Assembly (NCBI RefSeq): GCF_000423465.1
Contig: NZ_AUIA01000013.1
Span: forward strand, 106,446 to 170,445
DNA: 64,000 nucleotides
Reading direction: 5' to 3'
From: Propionicicella superfundia DSM 22317
GTDB taxonomy: Bacteria > Actinomycetota > Actinomycetes > Propionibacteriales > Propionibacteriaceae
The notes below the pieces were generated by a model. It searched no databases, was not told the origin of the DNA, and worked only from the letters and a program-made list of their open reading frames with translations. Every line of letters begins with the position of its first letter. The stretch's first letter is position 1. Both the position numbers and the translations under genes were made by a program. Positions 17,184 through 25,489 of the stretch are shown piece after piece.

Positions 17184-18701
17184 GTGGCCAAGGTCGTCAT
17201 CGGTGTCGATGGTGGTACCACCGCAGTGAAGGCCGTCGCCTTCGACCTGTCCGGCAACATCGTCGCCTCGCACAAGGAAGGCGTCCCCGTCGAGTACGGC
17301 AAGGGGGGCGAGGCCGAACAGGACATGACTCTCATCTGGGAGGGCGTCGCCGCCTGCCTCAAGGGCGTCGCCGATGCGCTCCCCGCCGGGACGCAGGTCG
17401 TGTCCATCGGGCTCACGGGCCAGGGCGACGGCTGCTGGCTCGTCGGCACCGACGGCCGGCCCGTCCGCAAGGCCGCCATCTGGCTGGACGGGCGTGCGCC
17501 CGAACGCGTCGCGCAGTGGCTCGAGGACGGCAAGGCCGACGCCGTCCTGGAGGTCACCGGGACGACGACCTTCCCCGGCCTCGCGCCGGTGCTGCTCGCC
17601 GAGTTCGCCGAGACCGAGCCCGAGTCCCTGGCGAACGCCGGCTGGCTCGCGTACTGCAAGGACTGGCTGCGCTACAACCTGACCGGCGTCATCGCCACCG
17701 ACTACACCGAGGCGTCCCGCAACTTCCTGGACGTCCGCACGGTCGGCGGGTACTCGGCCGAGCTCGCCGAGAAGCTGGGGCTGAGCGACGCGTTCCGCCT
17801 CGTGCCCGAGATCCGTCCGGCACACGGCGACGGCGGCACCCTGACCGCCGCCGCGGCGGCGAAGACCGGGCTTCCCGAGGGGACGCCGGTCGGCATCGGC
17901 CAGATCGACGTGGCCGTGACCGGCGCCGGCCTGGGCGCCGTCGAGGACGGTCAGGGCTGGCTGATCCTGGGCACGACGGGCTTCGTCGGCGCGCTTCTCG
18001 GCTCGGTCGCCGAACGGCGCACCGATGTGTCGATGGTGCTCGCGACGGGCCAGGGCACACAGGTGCTGGAGTTCCTGCCGCCCATGACGGGCACGCCGAA
18101 CCTCGACTGGATCCGCGACACGCTCGGCCTGTCCGACAAGGAATGGGACGAGATCGAGAAGCAGGCGCGTACGGTCCCGGCGGGTTCGGGCGGCGTGATC
18201 TACCTGCCCTATGCGTCCCCGGGCGGGGAGCGCGCGCCGTTCCTCGACACCAACGCGTCGGCCTCCTGGCTGGGCATGTCCATCACGACGAGCCCGGCGG
18301 AGATCCTGCGCTCGGTGTACGAGGGCGTCGCGTTCAGCCTGGTCGAGTGCGTTCGGACGCTGGAGCTCACCGGCGACCTCATCGTGTCCGGCGGCGGCTT
18401 CCGCTCCGACCTGGTGTGCCAGATCCTCGCCGACGCCACCGGGCAGACCGTGGTCCGGCAGGACGCTCCCGAGGCCGGCGCCCGCGGGGCAGCGGTCTAC
18501 GCCCTGGTCACGGCCGGCGAGGCAGCGGATCTGACCTCGGCGGCCGGCATGCTCGCCTCCGATCTCACCTCGTTCGCACCCGACCCCGAGAACCTGGCGA
18601 TCTACCAGAAGACCTTCGACGTGTACGTGGCGTCGCGCGAAGCCGTCCGGCCGGTGTGGCCCGCGATGCGGGCGCTGCGCTCGGCCTCGCAGGGCGAGTG
18701 A
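17184..18701 (+). CDS. FGGY-family carbohydrate kinase
   Basis: 505 aa from a GTG with a textbook ribosome site. Phosphorylates a sugar or polyol with ATP. The fold signature is complete: VIGVDGGTTAVKAVAFDL (phosphate-1 loop) at the N-terminus, GLTGQGDGCWLVG, the substrate-side WLDGRAPER, and in the C-terminal domain GWLILGTTGFVGALLG (phosphate-2) and IVSGGGFRSDLVCQILADA (adenosine motif). Overall it looks closer to L-xylulokinase/erythritol-kinase-type members than to glycerol kinase, but the substrate cannot be fixed. It is followed 14 bases later by a 2-hydroxyacid dehydrogenase. Confidence 0.9.
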   Translation: MAKVVIGVDGGTTAVKAVAFDLSGNIVASHKEGVPVEYGKGGEAEQDMTLIWEGVAACLKGVADALPAGTQVVSIGLTGQGDGCWLVGTDGRPVRKAAIWLDGRAPERVAQWLEDGKADAVLEVTGTTTFPGLAPVLLAEFAETEPESLANAGWLAYCKDWLRYNLTGVIATDYTEASRNFLDVRTVGGYSAELAEKLGLSDAFRLVPEIRPAHGDGGTLTAAAAAKTGLPEGTPVGIGQIDVAVTGAGLGAVEDGQGWLILGTTGFVGALLGSVAERRTDVSMVLATGQGTQVLEFLPPMTGTPNLDWIRDTLGLSDKEWDEIEKQARTVPAGSGGVIYLPYASPGGERAPFLDTNASASWLGMSITTSPAEILRSVYEGVAFSLVECVRTLELTGDLIVSGGGFRSDLVCQILADATGQTVVRQDAPEAGARGAAVYALVTAGEAADLTSAAGMLASDLTSFAPDPENLAIYQKTFDVYVASREAVRPVWPAMRALRSASQGE

Positions 18702-18715
18702 GCGAAGGGACGACA

Positions 18716-19750
18716 GTGGTCAAGGTTCTGCTCGCCGGCGACGGGTTCGTCACGTCCGCCATCCTCCGTGCCGCCCTCGCGCGTCACGTCCCCGACGCCG
18801 AGACGGCGGAGCTGACGGGCCCCTGGCCCGACACCCCCCTCACCGACGTCGAGGACGTGCGGGAGGCGGCCGGCGACCGTGACGAGCTCATCGCGGCGTT
18901 GCAGGGCGTGACCGTCGCGTTCTCGCACACCCATGGATTCACCCGGACGGTGATCGAGAACGCGCCGGACCTGCGCATGATCGTGATCTGCCGCGGCGGC
19001 CCGGTGAACGTGTCGATCCCGGCGGCGACCGAGCACGGCGTGCTCGTCACCCGCACGCCCGGACGCAACGCGACGGCGACCACCGAGCACACGATCGCGA
19101 TGATCCTGGCGGCCGTGCGGCAGGTCTCGCAGCGCGATGCGGAGCTCAAGGCCGGGATCTGGCGCGGCGACCTGTACCGCTACGACCTCGTCGGGCCGGA
19201 GGTGCGCGGCAAGACCGTCGGCCTCGTCGGCTACGGCGCGGTCGGGTCGCGGGTCGCAGCGATCCTGCAGGCGATGGGGGCCACGGTCGCGGTCTACGAC
19301 CCGTTCCTCTCCCCCGGCCAGGTGGCCGAGGGCGTCGAGCTCGTCGGGTCGCTGGACGACCTGCTGGGGCGGGCGGCGATCCTGTCCATCCATGCGCGCG
19401 AGACTCCCGACAACTACCACATGATCGGCGCCGCCCAGATCGCCCGGATGCCCGAGGGGTCGATCCTGGTCAACTGCGCGCGTGGCGGACTGCTCGACTA
19501 CGACGCCCTGTGCGACGCACTCGACTCGGAGCACCTGTACGCGGCGGCGTGCGACGTCCTGCCGTCCGAACCCCTCCCCGAGGGGTCCCGGCTGCTGACG
19601 ACGCGGAACCTGACCATGACGCCGCACCTCGGCGGAGGCAGCAAGCAGGCGGCCGAACTCGCGGCCGAGATCGGTGCCGCGGACATCGCCCGCTTCCTGG
19701 GGCGCGTGCCCACTCTCCACGCGGTCAACCCCGAGGTGGAAGGGCTCTAG
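18716..19750 (+). CDS. D-isomer-specific 2-hydroxyacid dehydrogenase
   Basis: 344 aa from the GTG at 18716 (GAAGGGA five bases upstream); another GTG at 18698 overlaps the kinase stop. NAD(P)-dependent reduction of a 2-keto acid, or the reverse, in the SerA/phosphoglycerate dehydrogenase superfamily. Nucleotide-binding GLVGYGAVGSRVAAIL near residue 165, the Arg-containing VNCARGGLLDYDAL, and the catalytic His in MTPHLGGGSKQA are present. Coupling to the FGGY kinase suggests a pathway whose phosphorylated intermediate or acid product is a hydroxy acid; the exact substrate is unknown. A hairpin terminator follows. Confidence 0.88.
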   Translation: MVKVLLAGDGFVTSAILRAALARHVPDAETAELTGPWPDTPLTDVEDVREAAGDRDELIAALQGVTVAFSHTHGFTRTVIENAPDLRMIVICRGGPVNVSIPAATEHGVLVTRTPGRNATATTEHTIAMILAAVRQVSQRDAELKAGIWRGDLYRYDLVGPEVRGKTVGLVGYGAVGSRVAAILQAMGATVAVYDPFLSPGQVAEGVELVGSLDDLLGRAAILSIHARETPDNYHMIGAAQIARMPEGSILVNCARGGLLDYDALCDALDSEHLYAAACDVLPSEPLPEGSRLLTTRNLTMTPHLGGGSKQAAELAAEIGAADIARFLGRVPTLHAVNPEVEGL

Positions 19751-19795
19751 CGGCGACGGGTCCGCCGCCGCCGCGGACCTGCGCGACACGAAATG

Positions 19796-19831
19796 ACGCC
19801 CGTGGTCTGGGTGAGGACAGACCACGGGCGT
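19796..19831 (+). terminator. Perfect 14-bp hairpin terminator
   Basis: Arms 19796-19809 (ACGCCCGTGGTCTG) and 19818-19831 are exact complements with an 8-base loop, 45 bases after the dehydrogenase stop. There is no U-tract, so termination strength is uncertain, but its place between two co-directional transcription units fits. The histidine kinase promoter follows directly. Confidence 0.8.
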
Positions 19832-19869
19832 ACGTGCCGTGTTGCCTGTAACTCCTAGTCTTGGGACCG

Positions 19870-21144
19870 ATGCAGGATCTGTCCCGTTCCCTTTTCCCGC
19901 CCGGCGCGTCGCGGCACGACTGGGCGATCGACGGCGGCATGGCACTGGGCATGATGTCCTTCACCGTGCTGCCGTTCGTGATCGGGATCGGCATGGGGAT
20001 GTCCGATCCGCTGCGCGATATCGCGATGCTGGTCGGGTCGACCCTGATGGCGGTGTCGGTCGTCGCCCGGCGGCACGCCCCGCTGCTGATGATGGCCGGT
20101 GTGATCGCCGGGGGGATCGTCATGCTGATCGGCTCGACGGGCCCGTTGCCCGCGCTGCTGGCCGTTCCGCTGACGGCCTACGCGGTCGCCCGCCGCGTTC
20201 CCGGACGCATCTCCCGCACCGTCCTGTACGCCGGCGGGGTGGGGTCGATCGCCGGGCCGTTGCAGTGGGTCCTGTTCTCGGGCTGGTTCTACCCCGGCTC
20301 CGACTGGCCGTCGGTCTCCACCTACCTGCTGATCCTCGCCTTCCTGTGCTTCGGGGCGGTCGTCACCCCGTACGCGATCGGACGCCGGCTGCACGACTCC
20401 GAGGCCGCCAACGCGCAGGCACGGATGGCCGTGTGGCAACGCCAGCAACTGGAGATCGCCGAGCGGGAGCAGCGAATCCGGTCGGCCGAGGTCAACGCCC
20501 GCAACCAGATCGCCCGTGAGCTCCACGACATCGTCGCCCATTCGCTGTCGGTGATGATCGTGCAGGCCGAGGGGGGCCGGGCCCTGGCCCGCAAGCACCC
20601 CGAGGCCGCCGCGGAGTCGCTCGACGTCATCGCCGAGACCGGGCGCGAGGCGCTGCAGGAGATGCGCCGCATCGTCGGCGTGCTGCGGTCGGGCCCCGAG
20701 GCCGAACCGGCGGCGTTCGCCCCCGCACCGGGCCTGGCCGACCTGCCCGAACTCGTCCGCCGCACGACCGACCGGGCGACCCTGGACGTCCGCGGCCAGG
20801 TCCCCGATCTGCCGCCCGCCCTCGGCCTCACGGTGTACCGCATCGTGCAGGAGGCGCTCACCAACTTCCTCAAGCACGCCGGGCCTCAGGCGACGGCCCG
20901 CGTCCTCGTCATGTTCACGCCCGGCCGCGTCGATCTGGACGTGTCGGACAACGGGCTCGGCGCGGCGGCGGGGAGCGACGGCCGCGGCCACGGCCTGCGC
21001 GGCATGGCCGAACGGGTGCAGGCGATGGGCGGGCGGCTCCTGGCCGAGCCGCACCCCGAGGGTGGATTCCGCGTGCGTGCGACGCTGCCGTATCAGATGC
21101 GTCAGCCCAGCGTGCGGCAGAATGTCCCTGCACGTCGATCGTAG
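19870..21144 (+). CDS. Two-component sensor histidine kinase (HisKA_3 type)
   Basis: 424 aa from the ATG at 19870. TAGTCT at 19856-19861 lies 8 bases before it, so translation is probably leaderless; a TTG at 19861 overlaps this box and is less likely. Five or so membrane segments fill residues 15-180. A coiled segment (QLEIAEREQRIRSAEV) leads to the dimerisation/phospho-acceptor motif QIARELHDIVAHSLSVMI. The ATPase part has IVQEALTNFLKHA (N-box), LDVSDNGLG and GHGLRGMAERV. The partner regulator starts 11 bases downstream. No dedicated sensor domain is visible, so the stimulus is probably membrane- or envelope-related. Confidence 0.94.
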   Translation: MQDLSRSLFPPGASRHDWAIDGGMALGMMSFTVLPFVIGIGMGMSDPLRDIAMLVGSTLMAVSVVARRHAPLLMMAGVIAGGIVMLIGSTGPLPALLAVPLTAYAVARRVPGRISRTVLYAGGVGSIAGPLQWVLFSGWFYPGSDWPSVSTYLLILAFLCFGAVVTPYAIGRRLHDSEAANAQARMAVWQRQQLEIAEREQRIRSAEVNARNQIARELHDIVAHSLSVMIVQAEGGRALARKHPEAAAESLDVIAETGREALQEMRRIVGVLRSGPEAEPAAFAPAPGLADLPELVRRTTDRATLDVRGQVPDLPPALGLTVYRIVQEALTNFLKHAGPQATARVLVMFTPGRVDLDVSDNGLGAAAGSDGRGHGLRGMAERVQAMGGRLLAEPHPEGGFRVRATLPYQMRQPSVRQNVPARRS

Positions 21145-21154
21145 GAGATGCCCG

Positions 21155-21817
21155 GTGAGCGAACCCATCAAGGTCTTTCTCGCTGACGACCAGTCCCTGG
21201 TGCGCAGCGGGTTCCGCATGCTCATCGAGGCCGAGGACGACCTCGTGGTCGTCGGCGAGGCGGCCGACGGGGACGAGGCGGTCCGCCGCGTGACCGCCAT
21301 CAAGGTCGACGTCGTCCTCATGGACATCCGGATGCCGATCATGGACGGTGTCGAGGCGACCCGCCGGATCATCTCCGCCGGTGTCGGGACGAAGGTGCTC
21401 GTCCTCACGACGTTCGACCTGGACGAGTACGCGTTCGCCGCGCTGCGCGCCGGAGCGTCGGGGTTCCTGCTGAAGGACGCCCGGCCCGCCGACCTGCTGA
21501 ACGCGATCCGCAACGTCAACGCGGGTGACGCCGTGATGGCGCCCTCCACGACCCGGCGCCTCCTCGATCATGTGGTGCCCACGCTGCCCGCCGGGCCGAT
21601 CACCCCCGACCCGCGGCTGGAACTCCTCACCGACCGCGAGCGCGAGGTTCTCGTCGAGATCGCCAAGGGGGCGACGAACTCCGAGATCGCCGGGACGCTG
21701 TACATGGCCGAAGGCACCGTCAAGACCCACATCGGCCGGCTGCTGGCGAAGCTGCAGTGCCGCGACCGCGTCGGGCTGGTCCTGTTCGCCTTCGAGTCGG
21801 GCCTGGTCCACGCCTGA
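21155..21817 (+). CDS. NarL/LuxR-family response regulator
   Basis: 220 aa from the GTG at 21155, with AGGAG seven bases upstream. The receiver domain (residues 1-125) has the acidic pocket VFLADDQSL, the phospho-acceptor Asp in VVLMDIRMP and the switch Lys in SGFLLKDAR. The C-terminal LuxR-type HTH starts at LTDREREVLVEIAKGATNSE and ends with VKTHIGRLLAKL. Cognate of the kinase just upstream. Its targets are not evident; the downstream tag gene is on the opposite strand, so no local target is implied. Confidence 0.95.
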   Translation: MSEPIKVFLADDQSLVRSGFRMLIEAEDDLVVVGEAADGDEAVRRVTAIKVDVVLMDIRMPIMDGVEATRRIISAGVGTKVLVLTTFDLDEYAFAALRAGASGFLLKDARPADLLNAIRNVNAGDAVMAPSTTRRLLDHVVPTLPAGPITPDPRLELLTDREREVLVEIAKGATNSEIAGTLYMAEGTVKTHIGRLLAKLQCRDRVGLVLFAFESGLVHA

Positions 21818-21870
21818 CGCGGAGGAGCCTGCCCGGGCCGGGCGGCACACCTCTCACGCGCGCCGAAGCG

Positions 21871-22434
21871 TCACGCCCCGGCCGCGGCCTGCGTGCCCGC
21901 CGGGCACCCGACCAGGTGGTCGTTGACGATCCCGCACGCCTGCATCGACGCGTATGCGGTGGTCGGGCCCACGAACACGAACCCGACCGCCTTCAGCGCC
22001 TTCGCCAGGGACACCGACTCGGGCGTCGTCGCCGGCAGCTCCGCGAGGGACCGGGGCCGCCGATGCCGCGCGGGACGATGGCTCCACACGAGGTCGGTGA
22101 GCGTCCGGCCGGAACCCTGCAGGGCCACCAGCGCCCGCGCATTCGCGATCACCGCCTCGATCTTGCGCCGGTTGCGGACGATGGCGGCGTCGAGGAGGAG
22201 CCGGTCGACGTCCGCGGCGGCGAACTCCGCCACCGCGGCCGGATCGAACCCCGCGAAGGCCCGGCGGAACCCCTCCCGCTTGCGCAGGATCGTGAGCCAG
22301 GAGAGACCGGACTGGAAGGCCTCCAGGCTGAACCGCTCGAACAGGTCGGCGTCGCCGTGGACGGGGCGTCCCCACTCGTCGTCGTGGTACGCCTCGTACA
22401 GCGCGTCGCCGGTCCCGAAACAGCGTACGGTCAC
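21871..22434 (-). CDS. tag: DNA-3-methyladenine glycosylase I
   Basis: 187 aa from the GTG at 22434. This start gives MTVRCFGTGDALYEAYHDDEWG, matching the normal Tag start with the zinc Cys near residue 5, and TACGCT lies 6 bases upstream (leaderless type); ten extra in-frame codons back to 22464 are not needed. Base-excision repair enzyme that removes N3-methyladenine. The zinc snap is complete: the N-terminal Cys and His (AYHDDEW) plus NDHLVGC at the C-terminus. Catalytic-fold motif FQSGLSWLTILRKREGFR is present. Confidence 0.95.
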   Translation of the reverse strand: MTVRCFGTGDALYEAYHDDEWGRPVHGDADLFERFSLEAFQSGLSWLTILRKREGFRRAFAGFDPAAVAEFAAADVDRLLLDAAIVRNRRKIEAVIANARALVALQGSGRTLTDLVWSHRPARHRRPRSLAELPATTPESVSLAKALKAVGFVFVGPTTAYASMQACGIVNDHLVGCPAGTQAAAGA

Positions 22435-22473
22435 GGGGGTAGCGTACTGGGACGGGCTGATCACGTCGCCCCC

Positions 22474-23142
22474 TCACGCGGCCAGGAGACGCTCGGCGTT
22501 GGCGGCGAGGCGGCGCACCGACGAACTGCACCGCCAGCGGATCGCGGTCTCGGTCGTGACGTGCCGCACGGCGGCCACGCGGCCCGGCATCCCGTCGAGA
22601 TACACGCTGGACAGGATGCGGGCCGCACGACCGTCGATGAGGCCGAGCCGCTGCGCCCGGGCGAGGACGCGATCACCGGTCGGGACCGGGTCCGCCGCCG
22701 GCGCCGTCGCCAGGGAGTCCATCGTCTCGGGCGCCACGGGCCGCTCGCGCGGGTCGGTCCGCGCGGCCTTGAGGGTGTCCCAGACGAGGTTGGCGGCGAT
22801 CCGCGCGGGCCGGCGGTCGAGCGGGTAGGCCGCCATCACGAGCCAGAACGGCGCCGCGAGCTCGTCGGCCCGCGCCGACCGCCCGCGGGCGGCACGCGCA
22901 AGCCTCGTCCACAAGGCCTTCATCACCACGAGCCCTGCCTGCTGCTCGCCGTCCTGCAGCAGACGCAGCAGAGCGGCCAGAACGGCGTCCGAACCCGTCC
23001 GGGCCGCCTCTTCGGCCTCGGACACCGTCCGCCGGGCCGCCAGTGCCGGGTGGCCTCGCCATGCCGGCGGCAGCTCGGCGTCCGCGCCGCCCGCCCACCA
23101 TCGCGCCAGGTCGGCGCCTGTCGATCCTGTCCATGTCGTCAT
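22474..23142 (-). CDS. Sigma-70-like HTH protein, function uncertain
   Basis: 222 aa from the ATG at 23142 (MTTWTGSTGADLARWW). The middle contains YPLDRRPARIAANLVWDTLK, a signature I associate with actinobacterial sigma-factor-like proteins where it falls in the region-2-like part. The C-terminal 60 residues look like a helix-turn-helix (ILSSVYLDGMPGRVAAV..TTETAIRWRCSSSVRRLAAN). Many Ala/Arg and no membrane segment. It lies 39 bases upstream of tag on the same strand. It could be a specialised regulator or a relic; promoter specificity cannot be read from sequence. Confidence 0.5.
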   Translation of the reverse strand: MTTWTGSTGADLARWWAGGADAELPPAWRGHPALAARRTVSEAEEAARTGSDAVLAALLRLLQDGEQQAGLVVMKALWTRLARAARGRSARADELAAPFWLVMAAYPLDRRPARIAANLVWDTLKAARTDPRERPVAPETMDSLATAPAADPVPTGDRVLARAQRLGLIDGRAARILSSVYLDGMPGRVAAVRHVTTETAIRWRCSSSVRRLAANAERLLAA

Positions 23143-23270
23143 GACGCGATGCTGCCCGCGCGACGTTGCCCGCACCGTCGCCGGATCCCGTCGCGGTGTC
23201 GTCGGTGCGGCCGAGACGTTGCCCGGGCGACGGGGATGCGGGCGCGGAACCGCCGGTGTTGGCGTCCCCC

Positions 23271-23364
23271 CTCGCTACGCTCCGGCCACGTCGCTACGCC
23301 AAGGCCGGGACGCTACCCGTCCCCCGGTAGCTTCCCGGCCGAGGGGTAGCTACGCGGAGCGAGG
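23271..23364. repeat. Intergenic palindromic element, family B (copy 1)
   Basis: About 94 bases rich in GCTACG/GTAGC words: CTCGCTACGCTCCGG .. CGCTACGCCAAGG .. GGACGCTACC .. GTAGCTTCCCGGCCG .. GTAGCTACGCGGAGCGAG. The ends are partly inverted and internal hairpins are possible. The second copy at 35576-35663 shares the order and most bases. It lies in the 318-base space between the sigma-like gene and the met leader. Confidence 0.8.
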
Positions 23365-23424
23365 ACGCCCGACCGGCCGCGACGCACCCACGGCAAGGAC
23401 GCCCGGAGGTCGCCGGCGGACGAT

Positions 23425-23453
23425 TTGCCTCCTCCCGGCGGCGCGATTAGTGT
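23425..23453 (+). promoter_or_regulatory. Sigma-A-type promoter for the met leader
   Basis: TTGCCT (23425-23430), 17-base spacer, TAGTGT (23448-23453). The predicted start of transcription falls at or next to 23460-23461, the first base of the GTG of the leader peptide, so the leader peptide would be translated from the very 5' end of the mRNA. Confidence 0.7.
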
Positions 23454-23460
23454 CGTCACC

Positions 23461-23532
23461 GTGTTGAGCACAGCTTCCTACGTCCGCGCCATGCGGATGA
23501 TGTGTGACTGCTGTGCGCGAATGCCCCGCTGA
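23461..23532 (+). CDS. Met/Cys-rich leader peptide (attenuator uORF)
   Basis: 24 codons, GTG start and TGA stop. Codons 11-18 read Met-Arg-Met-Met-Cys-Asp-Cys-Cys and codon 21 is Met: four Met and three Cys in 22 internal codons, very unusual in this genome. It begins at the predicted transcription start, precedes the methionine importer operon by 111 bases, and its stop codon lies inside the left arm of a perfect hairpin. This is the arrangement of amino-acid-responsive transcription or translation attenuation. The regulatory role is inferred; Cys-rich leader uORFs are known in other actinobacteria, while a combined Met/Cys run is not one I recall. Confidence 0.65.
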   Translation: MLSTASYVRAMRMMCDCCARMPR

Positions 23533-23598
23533 CAGCACGCCCCAAACCGCCCAGGGCGCAGATCGCCCAGGTCCGAGTCATGTGCGCCGTGCTGTCAG
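23529..23598 (+). promoter_or_regulatory. Attenuator hairpin between leader peptide and metQ
   Basis: Perfect 11-bp stem CTGACAGCACG (23529-23539) with CGTGCTGTCAG (23588-23598), enclosing a smaller hairpin GGGCG-CAGAT-CGCCC (23554-23568). The left arm contains the leader stop codon, so a terminating ribosome would block it whereas one stalled at the Met/Cys codons (23491-23514) would leave it free. No U-tract follows, so control may be Rho-dependent or translational. Confidence 0.6.
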
Positions 23599-23643
23599 GT
23601 TGCGCCGCTCCGCACGAATCCTGATTCTCAGCGAGGTACCACC

Positions 23644-24501
23644 ATGTCACGACTCACCCGCATCGTCGCCGCCCTCGGCGCGACCGTCCTCGCCGCCGGC
23701 CTCGCCGCCTGCGGCGCCAACACGTCCAGCACCGCCAGCAGCGACACCAGCACGCCCCTCACCGTGATCGCCGACTCGACGCCGCACTCCGAGATCATCC
23801 AGCACGCCATCGACAGCAATCTGCTCGGCGACGTCAAGATCACGCTCCGCGAGGCCACCGGCGACATCGACCAGAACCAACTCGTCCTCGACGGGGACGT
23901 CGACGCCAACTTCTTCCAGCACGTCCCGTACCTCAAGGACTGGAACGCCCAGCACGACAACGCCCCGCTCGTGAGCGTCGCGGCCGTCCACGTCGAGCCG
24001 CTCGGGCTGTACTCGAAGAAGGTCTCCGCGGTCGCCGACACCCCCGAGGGAGCGACCATCGCCATCCCGTCCGACGCCACCAACCAGGCCCGCGCGCTGT
24101 TCCTGCTCGCCGACGCCGGTCTCGTCACGCTCGACGTGAAGGCCACCGACCCCGACCTCGACTACTCGCAGGTGACGACGAAGAACATCACCGACAACCC
24201 GAAGAAGATCTCCTTCGTCACCCTCGAACGACGCAACCTCCCCGGCTCGCTGGACGACGCGAAGGTCACCCTCTCGATCATCAACGGCAACTACGCGCTG
24301 GAAGCGGGGCTCACTCCCGAGAAGGACGCCCTCGTCCTGGAGTCCGCCACGGACAACCCCTACGCGAACGTCCTCGTCGTGAAGGACACCCTGAAGGACG
24401 ACCCGCGGGTGACCAAGCTCGCCGAGGCGCTCACCAGCAGCGAGATCGCCGAGTACATCACGCAGACCTACAAGGGCTCCGTCCTGCCGGTGAACGCCTG
24501 A
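23644..24501 (+). CDS. metQ: MetQ/NlpA-family substrate-binding lipoprotein
   Basis: 285 aa. Signal peptide with lipobox LAAGLAAC, lipidated Cys at residue 23, so anchored on the outside of the membrane. Family features: VIADSTPHSEIIQHAI, DANFFQHVPYLKDWN and VHVEPLGLYSKKV, typical of the D/L-methionine binding proteins. It hands methionine to MetI/MetN encoded next. GAGG lies a few bases before the ATG. First gene of metQNI; expression probably depends on the leader-peptide attenuator upstream. Confidence 0.92.
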   Translation: MSRLTRIVAALGATVLAAGLAACGANTSSTASSDTSTPLTVIADSTPHSEIIQHAIDSNLLGDVKITLREATGDIDQNQLVLDGDVDANFFQHVPYLKDWNAQHDNAPLVSVAAVHVEPLGLYSKKVSAVADTPEGATIAIPSDATNQARALFLLADAGLVTLDVKATDPDLDYSQVTTKNITDNPKKISFVTLERRNLPGSLDDAKVTLSIINGNYALEAGLTPEKDALVLESATDNPYANVLVVKDTLKDDPRVTKLAEALTSSEIAEYITQTYKGSVLPVNA

Positions 24502-24502
24502 C

Positions 24503-25489
24503 ATGATCGTCGTCGACTCCGTCACCAAGGTCTACGAGAACCGGGGCATGACCGTCACCGCCGTCGACGACGTCTCACTGACGGTCGGCTCCGGGGAGAT
24601 CCACGGGATTCTCGGACGCAGCGGGGCGGGGAAGACCACCCTGCTCCGCTGCCTCAACCTGCTCGAACGCCCCACGTCGGGGACGATCACGGTCGACGGG
24701 CTGGAACTCGTCGGCCTCTCCGACGCCGACCTGCGATCGGCCCGCCAGCGGATCGGGACGGTGTTCCAGCACTTCAACCTGTTCCATGCGCGGACCGTCA
24801 GCGACAACATCGCGTTCCCGCTGGAGATCACCGGGGTGGGCCGCTCCGAGCGCAGGGCGCGGGTGGCCGAGCTCCTCGACCTCGTCGGGCTCACCGACCG
24901 CGCCAACGCCTTCCCGTCGCAGCTCTCGGGCGGCCAGAAGCAGCGGGTCGGGATCGCCCGCGCCCTCGCCGCCCACCCCAGCGTGCTGCTGTGCGACGAG
25001 GCGACGAGCGCCCTCGACCCGGCCACGACGGAGCAGATCCTCGACCTCATCAAGGTCGTCAACGAGACCACCGGCGTCACCGTCGTCCTCATCACCCACG
25101 AGTCCGGCGTCGTCCGGCGGATCTGCGATTCCGCCGGGCTGATGGAGGACGGGAGACTGGTCGAGTCCGGCCGGCTGGCCGACCTGCTGGCCGACCCCGG
25201 CTCGCGCCTCGCGGAGCAGCTCATTCCCGTGGGCCGGCCGACGGACTCCGAACCCTCCGTCGAGTACATCCTCAGCTTCCGCTCCGAATCGGCCACCGAG
25301 CCCGTGCTGTCCCACGCGTCCCGCGAGCTGGGGCTCGACGTGTCGATCCTGTCCGGAAGCGTCGAGCAGGTCGGCGGCCGGACCGCCGGACGCCTGCGCG
25401 TCGCGCTCAGCCGGCCCCTCGACGGGCCCGATCACGACAGATTCGTCGGCTTCCTCGCCGCACAGGGAGTGATGGTGTCCAGGCCATGA
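24503..25489 (+). CDS. metN: Methionine import ATP-binding protein
   Basis: 328 aa. Cytoplasmic ATPase of the methionine importer. Walker A GRSGAGKTTLLRCLN, Q-loop VFQHFNLFHART, signature LSGGQKQRVGIARAL, Walker B VLLCDEATSALDP and H-loop LITHES are all intact. The C-terminal 80 residues (from about 250, VEYILSFRSESATEP) form the NIL domain that binds methionine and inhibits transport when the internal pool is full. It starts one base after the metQ stop. Confidence 0.95.
   Translation: MIVVDSVTKVYENRGMTVTAVDDVSLTVGSGEIHGILGRSGAGKTTLLRCLNLLERPTSGTITVDGLELVGLSDADLRSARQRIGTVFQHFNLFHARTVSDNIAFPLEITGVGRSERRARVAELLDLVGLTDRANAFPSQLSGGQKQRVGIARALAAHPSVLLCDEATSALDPATTEQILDLIKVVNETTGVTVVLITHESGVVRRICDSAGLMEDGRLVESGRLADLLADPGSRLAEQLIPVGRPTDSEPSVEYILSFRSESATEPVLSHASRELGLDVSILSGSVEQVGGRTAGRLRVALSRPLDGPDHDRFVGFLAAQGVMVSRP

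Noticed and set aside
23461..23643. SAM-type riboswitch upstream of metQ
   Set aside because: The hairpins do not show the conserved cores of SAM-I or SAM-IV elements that I know; the Met/Cys-codon frame explains the region better.
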